A stretch of DNA of 64,000 nt from JALZUV01 sp964654855 (GCA_964654855.1 CAZZJS010000004.1:62001-126000); one strand, 5' to 3'; shown: positions 7,870-16,401, counted from the stretch's first letter. The notes: a model not told the origin generated them from the letters alone. Made by a program: numbers and translations.

Positions 7870-10677
7870 ATGCTTAAACCAGACATACAGTCTGAAACGG
7901 AAGCAGTCGCCCAGGCTGCTCTAAGCACTATTGACTCTTGGGAAGCACGCGAAGCACGCCCACTTGTGCGCGGTGTATGTATTGATAGTGATCATTCGCT
8001 TGATCGTGACGATGCAATTTGGTTTGAGGAGACAGACGGTAAATTGATCGTCGATGTCACGATTGCCGATGTCGCTAGCTTTATTTCCAAGGGCAGCCTT
8101 CTCGATGAACGCGCGCGCAAAATGACCGAAACCGAATATGGCGCTAATACGGTGGTGGAGCCAATGTTCCCATTTCGCCTCAGCCAAGATGATGGCGTAA
8201 ATGGTAATGGTATTTTCAGTTTGTCAGATAAGAGTATTCGCGCCGGTATGACCACACGCGTAACCTTAGATATGAAAAGCAAACGGCTTTTGAATGTGGA
8301 AATCTTCCCGAGCCTCATTCATCCGCAAATCGCTAATTACCAACAAGTGGCCGATGATATTGAACAAAACCCGCAAGGCCAATTTGCCAAATGGGCCGAA
8401 TATACCACCTTGCTAAAACGCCTTCGTCGCCGCAGTAACGAGGGTGTTCTACCCATTAGTATGAGTGATGAGTTACAAGATAAAATCACCCATATTAGCG
8501 AAGAAGGTAGCCTGTTTGAACTTTCTTCACGTGAAAGTGCAGCCAGCAAAATGGTGGAAGAAACAGCACTTCTGGCCAACCGTGCTAATGCACGTTTTTT
8601 TGATGCCTGCCATTTGCCTTACCTTTTCCGCGTACATCAAGTGAAGCTTGAGGGGATAAACCATCATCGCGGATATGAGACTCTCAGCGAAGCCAGCGAT
8701 GCTCGCCAAGCTCTTATGAAATCGCATCAAAGCAATATTAAACTCATCCTTGATCGCGCCACCTATGCCGCTCGCAGAACCCGCCATGCCGCATTGGGAG
8801 AATATGCTTATTCGCATGTTACCTCTCCCATCCGCCGCTATAGCGATATTCCTAACCAGCGAATGCAACATTGGGTGAGTGAAACTATTGCCGAAATTTC
8901 CTTCCGTATCAATCAAGCCGCATCGGATATTTCGATTGAACATATCGCTCATACGGTCGGCCAGTTACGAGCAAATCCAGAAAAAGATATTCCTTCCAAT
9001 GGTGCTAAAATTATTCAATGGGTCGGCCAGTTACGTCTGGCTGAACGCGAAACCAGCCGTAAACATTGTCGTAAAAATTTACATAAATATTTAGCAGCTT
9101 TCTTGCATGGCCTCTCCCCCGCTCTTGCGCTGGATAATTGCCAAACTCTCGCCACCGGACTCATCGGAAAACTCGATGCTGGTATCCATCGCCCTCCCTA
9201 TAACGCCATGGAGATGGATGCATTAGCGCGTGAAATTAACTTACACCAAGCCAGCCGTAAACTCACCGAACGCGAACGCCTCGCACAGAAACTCATGCTC
9301 ACTCAAATTGAGCGCGAATTGGAATTAGCAGAGTTACAAGTGCTCAATGCCTTAGAGATGGATAACCATACACAGCGCGCTGAGGCCATCGCTGCTTTTT
9401 CTGCCGAAAAACGTTTTCCCCTCGCCCTACATTTAGCTTCGCAACAAAAACGTGAATATCGTATTCCCGCACGCGAAATTCTCAATCGTATGCGGGAGGG
9501 GCGCTTAAAAGAGCCTTCAGATTTGGCAACGCTTTTAGTGCAAATGAAAATTCCTACTCTTGCCGATGCCATGCAAGATCCTGCCTTTGAAGATGAAGAA
9601 TCACAAATCTGGATAAAACAAAATATTGAAGATTGGAAACGCTTAAAAGAAACCTTACTGCATCGGTTCCTGAATAATCCGTCTTTTACTAAAGGCTTTT
9701 TGAAATATTTGGAAGAACGCTATGGATGGGAAATCCATTCGACCCATGCATCGCTCATTGCGGATGGTGCCATTGCCGCCACCATGAGCCTTAATCCCAT
9801 CCCGCATGAAACGGTTGAAAAAGCAACCAAAGCAACCTTGTTCCCGCCTAGTTTTTCCATTGGGCATTGGGGCAAAACCACTCGTCATCATGCGAGGATT
9901 GAGCTGCTGCGAGGATTGGCTTTTGATATACTCGTCTCTTCCAAAGAAGCAAAGTTACCGCGCGCGCTACGCCTCATGACCGCTAGCGGAATGAAGGAGC
10001 TTACTTCCTCCTCCTCCACGATTGACCTGCTGAAAGAAAAAGCGGAAGAAGCAGATATTCACGTTGAACGCCACTGGAATCGCAAAACAAAAGCCTATCA
10101 TATTCAGGCCTCAACCCACGATACCGATAAAGACCCGATCTCTTTTATTTCTGTTGGTGAGAATAAGAAAATGGCGCGTGCTTTAGCATGGCAAGCATTG
10201 CTGCGCAGCAAGCTGATGCGCCCTGTACATGAAGGGCTTTTCCGCAAACGCGAGCAATTACAAGCTATTCCCATTGATGCCGATGATGCATTAGAATGGA
10301 TCGACGAAACAAGCGACTGGATTAATCGCGACTTACGCCGCAGCTCAACCAATCAATTCACCCAACGCCGTGAGCCTATCTGGCAATCGCGCATGAGCCT
10401 TCTCCTCAATAAAACCGTGAAGCGAGAATTTATGGGTGAAAGCACTCAAGCTGAAGTCGCCGATACCTTCGCCAATGAGGCGGGCTTGCGCTACTTACGT
10501 GAACGTGCCGATTATGGTGACACTAAAATTGAACAAATCTTGCGCGACTACGAGAAACAAATTCTCACACGCTATGCACAGGGAAATGAAATTTCTTCCC
10601 GCGTTCCTTACAGTGCAAAAATGAATGGCCGCGATATTATTCCAGCCATTACCCCCCAATCTAGTGGGTTAGGTTAA
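7870..10677 (+). CDS. RNB-domain ribonuclease with long atypical C-terminal region
   Basis: The protein is 935 residues. Residues about 30-335 form an RNase II/R-type RNB catalytic domain. It keeps the four metal-binding aspartates (D39, D45, D47, D48 in IDSDHSLDRDDA) and the C-terminal TSPIRRYSD motif (318-326), so 3'-5' exoribonuclease activity is plausible. The cold-shock domains that precede RNB in RNase II/R and the S1 domain that follows it are both missing. Instead there are about 600 residues of charged, helical-looking sequence. Segments near 655-687 (GHWGKTTRHHARIELLRGL) and 732-782 (VGENKKMARALAWQALL) resemble the basic last helix of dsRNA-binding domains. Start at 7870 is supported by a -10 box just upstream. 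The stop overlaps coq7 by 4 nt, convergently. Catalytic domain sure; tail is inference. Confidence 0.8.
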   Translation: MLKPDIQSETEAVAQAALSTIDSWEAREARPLVRGVCIDSDHSLDRDDAIWFEETDGKLIVDVTIADVASFISKGSLLDERARKMTETEYGANTVVEPMFPFRLSQDDGVNGNGIFSLSDKSIRAGMTTRVTLDMKSKRLLNVEIFPSLIHPQIANYQQVADDIEQNPQGQFAKWAEYTTLLKRLRRRSNEGVLPISMSDELQDKITHISEEGSLFELSSRESAASKMVEETALLANRANARFFDACHLPYLFRVHQVKLEGINHHRGYETLSEASDARQALMKSHQSNIKLILDRATYAARRTRHAALGEYAYSHVTSPIRRYSDIPNQRMQHWVSETIAEISFRINQAASDISIEHIAHTVGQLRANPEKDIPSNGAKIIQWVGQLRLAERETSRKHCRKNLHKYLAAFLHGLSPALALDNCQTLATGLIGKLDAGIHRPPYNAMEMDALAREINLHQASRKLTERERLAQKLMLTQIERELELAELQVLNALEMDNHTQRAEAIAAFSAEKRFPLALHLASQQKREYRIPAREILNRMREGRLKEPSDLATLLVQMKIPTLADAMQDPAFEDEESQIWIKQNIEDWKRLKETLLHRFLNNPSFTKGFLKYLEERYGWEIHSTHASLIADGAIAATMSLNPIPHETVEKATKATLFPPSFSIGHWGKTTRHHARIELLRGLAFDILVSSKEAKLPRALRLMTASGMKELTSSSSTIDLLKEKAEEADIHVERHWNRKTKAYHIQASTHDTDKDPISFISVGENKKMARALAWQALLRSKLMRPVHEGLFRKREQLQAIPIDADDALEWIDETSDWINRDLRRSSTNQFTQRREPIWQSRMSLLLNKTVKREFMGESTQAEVADTFANEAGLRYLRERADYGDTKIEQILRDYEKQILTRYAQGNEISSRVPYSAKMNGRDIIPAITPQSSGLG

Positions 10678-11225
10678 ACGCGCTTGCTTAGTTCAATCGC
10701 CAGCTTCGTAATACCGCGAATGCCAGATGATAGAACCGGATAAGCCACCGCATCTTCTGCACCTTCAGCGAGACCGGTATCGTGATGTTCTTGCTCTTCG
10801 GCACGGAACTGGGTGATTTTGTCTTTTAGTTTTTTCTCATCTTTGCCGAGCATCTCTTCTTGTTCAGCGTAATGTTCGTCAATGACGGACTCTACGGCAA
10901 CGGTGCAAGCCATCGCCGCCTCTTTACCCATCATCGCAGTGGCCGCACCTAAAGCATAACCACCTAAATGCCAGAGGGGCTGCAATGCAGTAGGTCGCAC
11001 CTTACGCTCTTTAATTTGACTATCGAAATATTCTAAATGCGCTTCTTCTTGTTCGGCCATTTCTTGAATCTTGGCTTTGGCATCAGCGTCTTTTATGAAA
11101 GCTAGCTGGCCCTCATAAATGCGTTTAGCGCCATATTCACCGGCATGGTTTACGCGAATTATACTTTCTAATTCCGCTTCTTCTGACTTATCGCCCGGTA
11201 AAGGTTTATTCGCTAATTTCGACAT
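10674..11225 (-). CDS. coq7: 3-demethoxyubiquinol 3-hydroxylase (COQ7 type)
   Basis: This di-iron enzyme carries out a late hydroxylation in ubiquinone synthesis. The 183-residue sequence has the COQ7 iron ligands: an early Glu in NHAGEYGAKRIYEGQ, ExxH in EQEEAHLEYF, a Glu in ESVIDEHY, and ExxH in EEQEHHD. COQ7 replaces the flavoprotein UbiF in many alphaproteobacteria and in mitochondria. It is the last gene of acpP-fabF-dsbB-coq7 on the minus strand, overlapping dsbB by 20 nt. It ends tail to tail with the RNB gene (4-nt overlap). No terminator is seen. Confidence 0.95.
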   Translation of the reverse strand: MSKLANKPLPGDKSEEAELESIIRVNHAGEYGAKRIYEGQLAFIKDADAKAKIQEMAEQEEAHLEYFDSQIKERKVRPTALQPLWHLGGYALGAATAMMGKEAAMACTVAVESVIDEHYAEQEEMLGKDEKKLKDKITQFRAEEQEHHDTGLAEGAEDAVAYPVLSSGIRGITKLAIELSKRV

Positions 11226-11718
11226 GCTCGCCTCCGGTTCGTGATTTCATCAATCCTAAAAATGCCATCACCGCTAACAGTAGCGAGAAAATAACATTGG
11301 CCGAAGCCATCGTAATTCCCATAACCTCAATCGCGGGCTTATCGCAACGGATGAGCGGTGCACCCATAATTTCGGATTTCAACTCTTCTAGTGTGAGTAA
11401 TGCTCCAGATAACCCATCGCCGCTACAGCTAGTAGGGCCCGGCCACCAACCTTGCTCTACTCCTGTATGATAAAGCGCAATATCCATTGTAACTAAACAA
11501 GCGACCATAAATAGCGCCAACATAAAACGCGGGCGACCAATCAGCTCGGCGATAATAGCAATAGCCACTGCCATTGCTGCTGGATAACGCTGTAAGATAC
11601 ATAAGTCACAGGGCCAAAGCTCAAAACCATATTGCGCAATCAACGCAATAATGAGCGACGCAGCCACTAGCAGTCCACCCAGACGTAACGTGCATTTTGG
11701 TCGAGTTAGAAAATCCAT
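11206..11718 (-). CDS. dsbB: Disulfide bond formation protein DsbB family
   Basis: DsbB re-oxidises the periplasmic thiol oxidase DsbA and passes electrons to quinone. The 170-residue protein has four hydrophobic segments. The first redox pair is in CDLCILQRYP (a CxxC site), and the second is formed by the Cys in PTSCSGDG and the Cys in LIRCDKP, about 40 residues apart in the second periplasmic loop. It lies between fabF (15 nt away) and coq7 (20-nt overlap). The pairing with a quinone-synthesis gene is suggestive, since DsbB needs ubiquinone, but may be chance. Confidence 0.85.
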   Translation of the reverse strand: MDFLTRPKCTLRLGGLLVAASLIIALIAQYGFELWPCDLCILQRYPAAMAVAIAIIAELIGRPRFMLALFMVACLVTMDIALYHTGVEQGWWPGPTSCSGDGLSGALLTLEELKSEIMGAPLIRCDKPAIEVMGITMASANVIFSLLLAVMAFLGLMKSRTGGEHVEISE

Positions 11719-11733
11719 AGCCCTAATATAGGA

Positions 11734-12987
11734 CTAAATCTTTTTCATTACCACTGAAGCATTCGTTCCACCAAAACCAAAGCTGTTTGAAAGTACTGTA
11801 TTAATCTCACGTTCTTTCGCTTTGAGCGGAACCAAATCAATGTCGCAACCTTCAGATGGATCTTCCAAATTCAGTGTTGGTGGCGCAATTTGATCGCGAA
11901 TCGCAAGCAATGAGAAGATCGCTTCTACACTTCCTGCACCACCCAGTAAGTGACCGATGGCTGACTTAGTAGAAGACATAGAAAGCTTATAAGCATGATC
12001 ACCAAACAAACGCTTCACAGCACCCAATTCAATCTCGTCACCCAGTGGCGTCGAAGTTCCGTGTGCATTGATATAATCCACATCCGAAGTCTCAAGACCA
12101 GCATTTCTAAGCGCCGATTGCATCGCGCGGAAACCGCCATCACCATCCGAAGCAGGAGCCGTAATATGGTGAGCATCGCCCGATAGGCCATAACCCACAA
12201 GCTCACCGTAAATTTTCGCACCACGTGCTTTCGCATGCTCATATTCTTCAAGCACCACAATACCGGCCCCTTCACCCATCACAAAACCATCACGGCCTTT
12301 ATCCCATGGGCGAGAACCTTTACTTGGCGCTTCATTATAGCTAGTTGAAAGCGCACGCGCGGCAGCAAAACCAGCCATACCCGTACGACAAATCGTCGAT
12401 TCAGCCGAACCGGCCACCATCACATCTGCATCACCAAAGGCGATTAAACGTCCCGCATCACCAATCGCATGTGCACCCGTTGAGCATGCCGTTACCACCG
12501 AGTGGTTAGGACCCTTCAACCCATGACGGATTGATACATGACCAGATGCCAAGTTGATTAAACATGCTGGAATAAAGAACGGACTAACACGTTTTGCGCC
12601 GCGCTCTTCAATCAATTTTACTGTATTTTCAATTGCTGGAAGACCACCAATACCGGAGCCAATCAGCACACCCATACGCTCTGCTTCTTTTTCTACAATG
12701 TCTTTAATACCAGACATTTCGATCGCTTCATCAGCTGCAGCAATACCAAAGTGAATGAATTGATCCATCTTGCGTTGGTCTTTTTTATCCAACACTGCAT
12801 CAATATCGAAAGCGCCTTCGCCTTCCGTCGGCACATAGGCCGCAATTTTACAAGGAATATCATTCGTCTCGAACGTGTCGATATTTTTAAATCCATTTTC
12901 ACCTGCAATCAGGCGTTTCCAACTAGTTTCAACTCCCGCACCTAGCGGTGTAACCAATCCCATACCGGTGACAACAACACGTCTCAT
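11734..12987 (-). CDS. fabF: Beta-ketoacyl-ACP synthase II
   Basis: FabF condenses malonyl-ACP with a growing acyl-ACP in fatty-acid elongation. The 417 residues carry the Cys-His-His triad: Cys in VVTACSTGAHAIG, His in INAHGTSTPLGD, and His in SMSSTKSAIGHLLGGAG. The C-terminal NSFGFGGTNASV is also typical. Length is normal. It is preceded by acpP (72 nt) with a weak terminator-like hairpin between them, the standard acpP-fabF arrangement, and dsbB follows after 15 nt. The Shine-Dalgarno sequence GGGAGA lies upstream of the ATG. Confidence 0.97.
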   Translation of the reverse strand: MRRVVVTGMGLVTPLGAGVETSWKRLIAGENGFKNIDTFETNDIPCKIAAYVPTEGEGAFDIDAVLDKKDQRKMDQFIHFGIAAADEAIEMSGIKDIVEKEAERMGVLIGSGIGGLPAIENTVKLIEERGAKRVSPFFIPACLINLASGHVSIRHGLKGPNHSVVTACSTGAHAIGDAGRLIAFGDADVMVAGSAESTICRTGMAGFAAARALSTSYNEAPSKGSRPWDKGRDGFVMGEGAGIVVLEEYEHAKARGAKIYGELVGYGLSGDAHHITAPASDGDGGFRAMQSALRNAGLETSDVDYINAHGTSTPLGDEIELGAVKRLFGDHAYKLSMSSTKSAIGHLLGGAGSVEAIFSLLAIRDQIAPPTLNLEDPSEGCDIDLVPLKAKEREINTVLSNSFGFGGTNASVVMKKI

Positions 12988-13002
12988 CAGAATCTCTCCC
13001 TA

Positions 13003-13036
13003 TCAATACAAACAGGGGCACCAAAGCGCCCCTGCT
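13003..13036 (-). terminator. Attenuating hairpin between acpP and fabF
   Basis: The arms CAGGGGC (13013-13019) and GCCCCTG (13028-13034) pair perfectly. On the minus strand they are followed by TTTGTATT, a weak U-tract. A leaky terminator here would let acpP be expressed above fabF, as is usual for the very abundant acyl carrier protein. Confidence 0.5.
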
Positions 13037-13059
13037 TTCATTACCATAAGTGCAATCGC

Positions 13060-13293
13060 TTATGAATTTTCTTGGATAAAGTTAACAGCATCCTGAACCG
13101 TTTGGATTTTCTCCGCTGCTTCATCAGGAATTTCAATGTTGAACTCTTCTTCAAAGGCCATAACTAGCTCAACCGTGTCTAGGCTATCTGCGCCCAAATC
13201 ATCGATGAAGCTCGCTTCAGCTACTACTTTATCTGCCTCAACACTTAGGTGCTCAGCAACAATTTTCTTTACGCGATCAGCAATATCACTCAT
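13060..13293 (-). CDS. acpP: Acyl carrier protein
   Basis: ACP carries growing acyl chains on a 4'-phosphopantetheine arm. The open frame extends upstream to 13389, but the true start is the ATG at 13293. It has an AAGGA Shine-Dalgarno sequence and gives the usual 77-residue acidic protein, beginning MSDIADRVKK. The attachment Ser lies in GADSLDTVELV. It opens the acpP-fabF-dsbB-coq7 operon. The promoter must lie in 13294-13410, where I could not fix the boxes. Confidence 0.97.
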   Translation of the reverse strand: MSDIADRVKKIVAEHLSVEADKVVAEASFIDDLGADSLDTVELVMAFEEEFNIEIPDEAAEKIQTVQDAVNFIQENS

Positions 13294-13409
13294 TGTATTT
13301 TCCTTGTAATTCAAAGGTTTGTGTTCACCCACTAAGGGTTCTATGCGTTGGGTAGCATATGAATGCCCTTTGTGCAAGTTATTGCACACTTAGGGCAAAT
13401 TTTGGGCAA

Positions 13410-13455
13410 AGAAAAAAGGCACCAAAATTCGTGTTTACGAGTTTTGAATGCCTTT
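13410..13455 (-). terminator. Terminator after the small membrane protein gene
   Basis: An interrupted hairpin pairs AAAGGC plus AAAATTCG (13415-13432) with CGAGTTTT plus GCCTTT (13438-13455). On the minus strand it is followed by a run of T. It starts inside the stop codon of the gene ending at 13454 and separates it from acpP. Confidence 0.7.
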
Positions 13456-13651
13456 ATTGGACGTCTTGTGGGTTTTGATCTCTTCCTCTCGGATAGATAA
13501 AACCAATAACGCCACCAACAATATATGCGATAAAAATCACTATTGCTGTCGTCTCATTAGCTGCTCCTACCATCCAAGAAAACCCTCCTGCCATAATAGC
13601 AAAATAGGTTCCGAAGAAAATAGCAGTTAAGCCACAATCTTTTTTGACCAT
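13454..13651 (-). CDS. Small two-helix membrane protein, unknown function
   Basis: From the ATG at 13651 the product is 65 residues: a short MVKKDCG head, two hydrophobic segments (about 8-28 and 33-53), and a charged tail. An upstream in-frame ATG at 13714 would add 21 residues without membrane character and would run into a 16-base inverted repeat, so the shorter form is preferred. Neither start has a strong Shine-Dalgarno sequence. It has its own terminator and lies upstream of the acpP operon on the same strand. I do not recognise the family. Confidence 0.5.
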   Translation of the reverse strand: MVKKDCGLTAIFFGTYFAIMAGGFSWMVGAANETTAIVIFIAYIVGGVIGFIYPRGRDQNPQDVQ

Positions 13652-13703
13652 AATTACTGGTTTTAAAAAGTTTAAAAAATTGTTTCGAGGAATAATTGCT
13701 ACG

Positions 13704-13760
13704 TTTAGCCGCAATGCTCCATTTATGTTTATTCAAACAAAAAAGAGCATCGCAGCTAAA
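13704..13760 (-). repeat. 16-base imperfect inverted repeat
   Basis: The arms at 13704-13719 (TTTAGCCGCAATGCTC) and 13745-13760 (GAGCATCGCAGCTAAA) pair at 14 of 16 positions. Both mismatches become G-U pairs in a minus-strand transcript, so a leader hairpin ahead of the small membrane protein gene is the simplest reading. No T-run follows directly. Confidence 0.5.
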
Positions 13761-13937
13761 CTATCTTAAAAATTAAGACACAAAAATTCGTGAGGATAAT
13801 AACAAAAATTACCTCGCGTTTGGATGACAATTTGATGACAATACAGAAATATTAAAATAAATTAACCATTCGTAATAATTTTGTAACCATTCAGTGTTAT
13901 CTTCTTTGGGATCAAACACACCAATAGAGGAATTTAA

Positions 13938-15131
13938 ATGACAAATGTAAAACCAAAAACATGTATTATCCCTATTGCGGGCAGCGGCTCGCGTATGCAG
14001 CCAATCACATTAGAAGCACCAAAGCATAATACCCCTCTTGGTAGCTCTGAAACGATCTTACTTACCGCTATTCGAGAAGCTTATAATGCTGGGATGGAAA
14101 AAGTGGTCTTGGTGACTAACCCACGAGAGCTCGATAATGCGGATGGCACAAAAACCAAAGTTGATGAATCTGACCCTATTATTCTAGATGCACTGACAAC
14201 CATTGTCATAAACGCAACAACAAAGAAATTTGCGAATGACCCTGTCATGCAATCCGCCCAAGAGATGCTCATTAAACTTTCAGGCTTAGGCCATGACGGG
14301 TTAGATGATGTAGAAAGCTACAAAGATATTCATAAAATTGCGGGATTACCTAATACCGCCCCTGAAAAGGATGTACGTGCCGCTATTCGTGCAAAACTCG
14401 CGGAAGCCATTGTCTGTGTCCCGCAACTTTCGCCAGAAGGGCTCGGCCACGCAGTTTATCAGGCGAAACAGGAAGTCGCTAAAGGCGAACCTTTCGCAGT
14501 GATTCTGCCAGATGATGTGATGAGCAATGGACGCGGTGATAATGTACTGCGCCAAATGGTTGCAGATTACCAAGTCGGCAACAGTGTAGCGGCGCTTGAT
14601 GTTAAAACAAAAGAAGCCGCAAAATCCTATGGCTGTTTTACGCTAAAAGAAGGCGTAGAAATCACCGAAGGGCAAAAAACCTATCCCGCAGCGACTATTG
14701 TCGAGAAACCACAAAACCCTCCTTCAACTCTCGCTGTCATGGGACGCTATGTACTTGATTATACTGTAATGGAAAAGCTAGAAACTGCCGTTGAAGCAAA
14801 TGAACGTGGCGCAGGTAACGAAATTCAACTCACCGATGCTTACGTTGCATCAAGCGCAGAAGACGGGCTGCCCCTCAATGCCTATAAATATGATGGTAAA
14901 CGCCGAGATGCAGGCCGCGGAACCGACTATGGTGAGAACTTTGTTAAAACAAATTTAGAACAAAAACTTCAAAACAATAAACGACTCGCCCCAGAGACAA
15001 GAGCGTTAATGGAAGCAGCTATCGCAATGGATGACAAACTCATTGCTAAAGAAGAAGCCACTAAGAAGCTCGATCAAGCATGGGTCAAAAGAATGGGTGA
15101 TACAGATACCACCATTGTCATCACTCGTTAA
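13938..15131 (+). CDS. Divergent GalU-like nucleotidyltransferase
   Basis: The 397-residue protein resembles UTP-glucose-1-phosphate uridylyltransferase. The nucleotide-binding loop reads GSGSRMQPIT instead of the usual GLGTR-x-x-P. Later motifs are closer to GalU: EGLGHAVYQAK, VILPDDVM, and KPQNPPSTLAVMGRYVLDY. It is about 100 residues longer than E. coli GalU, with extra sequence around residues 85-145 and a helical tail after 340. UDP-glucose synthesis is likely but a different sugar phosphate is possible. It has an AGAGGA Shine-Dalgarno sequence and a strong terminator, so it is a single-gene unit. Confidence 0.75.
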   Translation: MTNVKPKTCIIPIAGSGSRMQPITLEAPKHNTPLGSSETILLTAIREAYNAGMEKVVLVTNPRELDNADGTKTKVDESDPIILDALTTIVINATTKKFANDPVMQSAQEMLIKLSGLGHDGLDDVESYKDIHKIAGLPNTAPEKDVRAAIRAKLAEAIVCVPQLSPEGLGHAVYQAKQEVAKGEPFAVILPDDVMSNGRGDNVLRQMVADYQVGNSVAALDVKTKEAAKSYGCFTLKEGVEITEGQKTYPAATIVEKPQNPPSTLAVMGRYVLDYTVMEKLETAVEANERGAGNEIQLTDAYVASSAEDGLPLNAYKYDGKRRDAGRGTDYGENFVKTNLEQKLQNNKRLAPETRALMEAAIAMDDKLIAKEEATKKLDQAWVKRMGDTDTTIVITR

Positions 15132-15156
15132 TTTCAGATATTAAATTTAGACAAAC

Positions 15157-15195
15157 AAAAAAGGTGTTGAACAACGCGTTCAGCACCTTTTTTAT
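15157..15195 (+). terminator. Terminator after the GalU-like gene
   Basis: The stem AAGGTGTTGAAC / GTTCAGCACCTT (one G-T pair) with loop AACGC is flanked by A6 and T6. It is symmetrical and can also stop the convergent gene at 15209. Confidence 0.9.
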
Positions 15196-15208
15196 GATTT
15201 AATTCCAA

Positions 15209-15484
15209 TCATGGATTTGTGATCTCGATTGGAATTTGCGGATATTCCGACTCAAATTCCGCCTCTACAAGAGGTGGCATTTGAGGAAGATCTTCAATCT
15301 TGTTTTTTGCGGCTGTCACACAAAGGTGTCCTGCCTCTAAAACAAATTTAGCACCTGAGAGTATAAACTCAATAAATGCCAAAATTAGTTTGAAAAGACT
15401 CCTAATTCCTTCCTCGACGGAAATCAGGAATGCATTCCAATTAAACTTTAATGCAGCTTTATGCTGCGTTTTCAATGTTTCCAT
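15209..15484 (-). CDS. Hypothetical 91-residue protein
   Basis: The reading frame from ATG 15484 encodes 91 residues with one moderately hydrophobic stretch (about 30-56, rich in F, I, L) and an acidic, proline-containing C-terminus. There is no clear Shine-Dalgarno sequence. A short hairpin (GAGAGC / GCTCTC, 15501-15518) lies 16 nt upstream. It stands alone between two transcription units and shares the GalU-like terminator. I recognise no family, so coding status is likely but unproven. Confidence 0.45.
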   Translation of the reverse strand: METLKTQHKAALKFNWNAFLISVEEGIRSLFKLILAFIEFILSGAKFVLEAGHLCVTAAKNKIEDLPQMPPLVEAEFESEYPQIPIEITNP

Positions 15485-15666
15485 AATATCAGTTTTTAGT
15501 GAGAGCTGGGATGCTCTCGTGTGAAAAATAAAATAAAAAAACCTTTGAAAAATTTAGGGACTGAGAAGTTCAGTAATAAACCAATCAAAGGGTTGTAAGT
15601 TTGGTTAAGAAATGAGCTTTATTATAAGGGTAATAAAAACCGTTTTGTGTGAAATTTTGATGACAA
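15485..15666. other. Intergenic stretch without a gene
   Basis: These 182 bases lie between fabG (ends 15667, minus strand) and the 15209-15484 gene. Apart from the 18-base hairpin at 15501-15518 I see only AT-rich sequence. A promoter for the small gene is expected here. Confidence 0.4.
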
Positions 15667-16401
15667 TTACACCATCAGCAGGCCACCATTTACGTGCAGT
15701 GTCTGCCCCGTCAAATAGCTGGCGTTATCGCTAGAGAGAAACGCAGCGGTTGCGGCGATATCTTCCGGCAAACCAAAACGGCCTGCGGGGATATTCTTTG
15801 TGATACGTTCAGTCTGCGCTTCATCCAACGCATCCGTCATCGGTGTTTTAATGAAACCTGGTGCGATACAGTTTACGGTGATACCACGACTCGCCACTTC
15901 CATGGCGATGGATTTACTCATGCCTTGAAGTCCCGCTTTTGAAGCACAGTAATTAGCTTGGCCAGGATTACCCATTGTGCCGACAACAGAGGTAATATTG
16001 ACAATACGGCCCCATTTCTTTTTCATCATGCCGCGCAGCACGCCACGATTAAGGCGGAAGCCAGCATCGAGGTTAATACGCAGCACTTGCTCCCATTCCT
16101 CATCCTTCATACGCATGGTGAGATTATCTTTGGTCACCCCTGCGTTACAAATGAGAATATCAATGCCGTCTAGCTGTTCCGTCGCATCGGCAATCAGGCC
16201 GTTAATCGCCTCTGGATCACTCAAATTAGCAGGCAGGATAATCGAGCCATCAATGCCCGATTGAACTTCTTTCAACTTCCCTTCACGTGTGCCAGACAGA
16301 GCTACTTTCGCGCCTTCAGCCGCTAGTTTTTTCGCAATTGCTTCGCCAATGCCGCCTGTTGCGCCGGTCACTAATGCTGATTTTCCTGATAATGCACCCA
16401 T
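15667..16401 (-). CDS. fabG: 3-oxoacyl-ACP reductase
   Basis: FabG reduces 3-oxoacyl-ACP with NADPH in each fatty-acid elongation cycle. The 244-residue SDR has TGATGGIGEAIA near residue 13, CNAGVTKDNL, the catalytic Ser in ITSVVGTMGN, YCASKAG with Tyr-x3-Lys, and a C-terminal LTGQTLHVNGGLLMV typical of true FabG. Length matches E. coli FabG (244). A good AGGAG Shine-Dalgarno sequence precedes the ATG. It follows rodA by 55 nt on the same strand rather than sitting in the acpP-fabF cluster. Confidence 0.95.
   Translation of the reverse strand: MGALSGKSALVTGATGGIGEAIAKKLAAEGAKVALSGTREGKLKEVQSGIDGSIILPANLSDPEAINGLIADATEQLDGIDILICNAGVTKDNLTMRMKDEEWEQVLRINLDAGFRLNRGVLRGMMKKKWGRIVNITSVVGTMGNPGQANYCASKAGLQGMSKSIAMEVASRGITVNCIAPGFIKTPMTDALDEAQTERITKNIPAGRFGLPEDIAATAAFLSSDNASYLTGQTLHVNGGLLMV

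Noticed and set aside
13294..13389. N-terminal extension of the acyl carrier protein
   Set aside because: The extra 32 residues are not ACP-like and the internal ATG at 13293 has a good ribosome site.
15501..15518. Hairpin GAGAGC/GCTCTC as a plus-strand terminator
   Set aside because: No T-run follows and no plus-strand gene ends there; the GalU-like gene already has a terminator.
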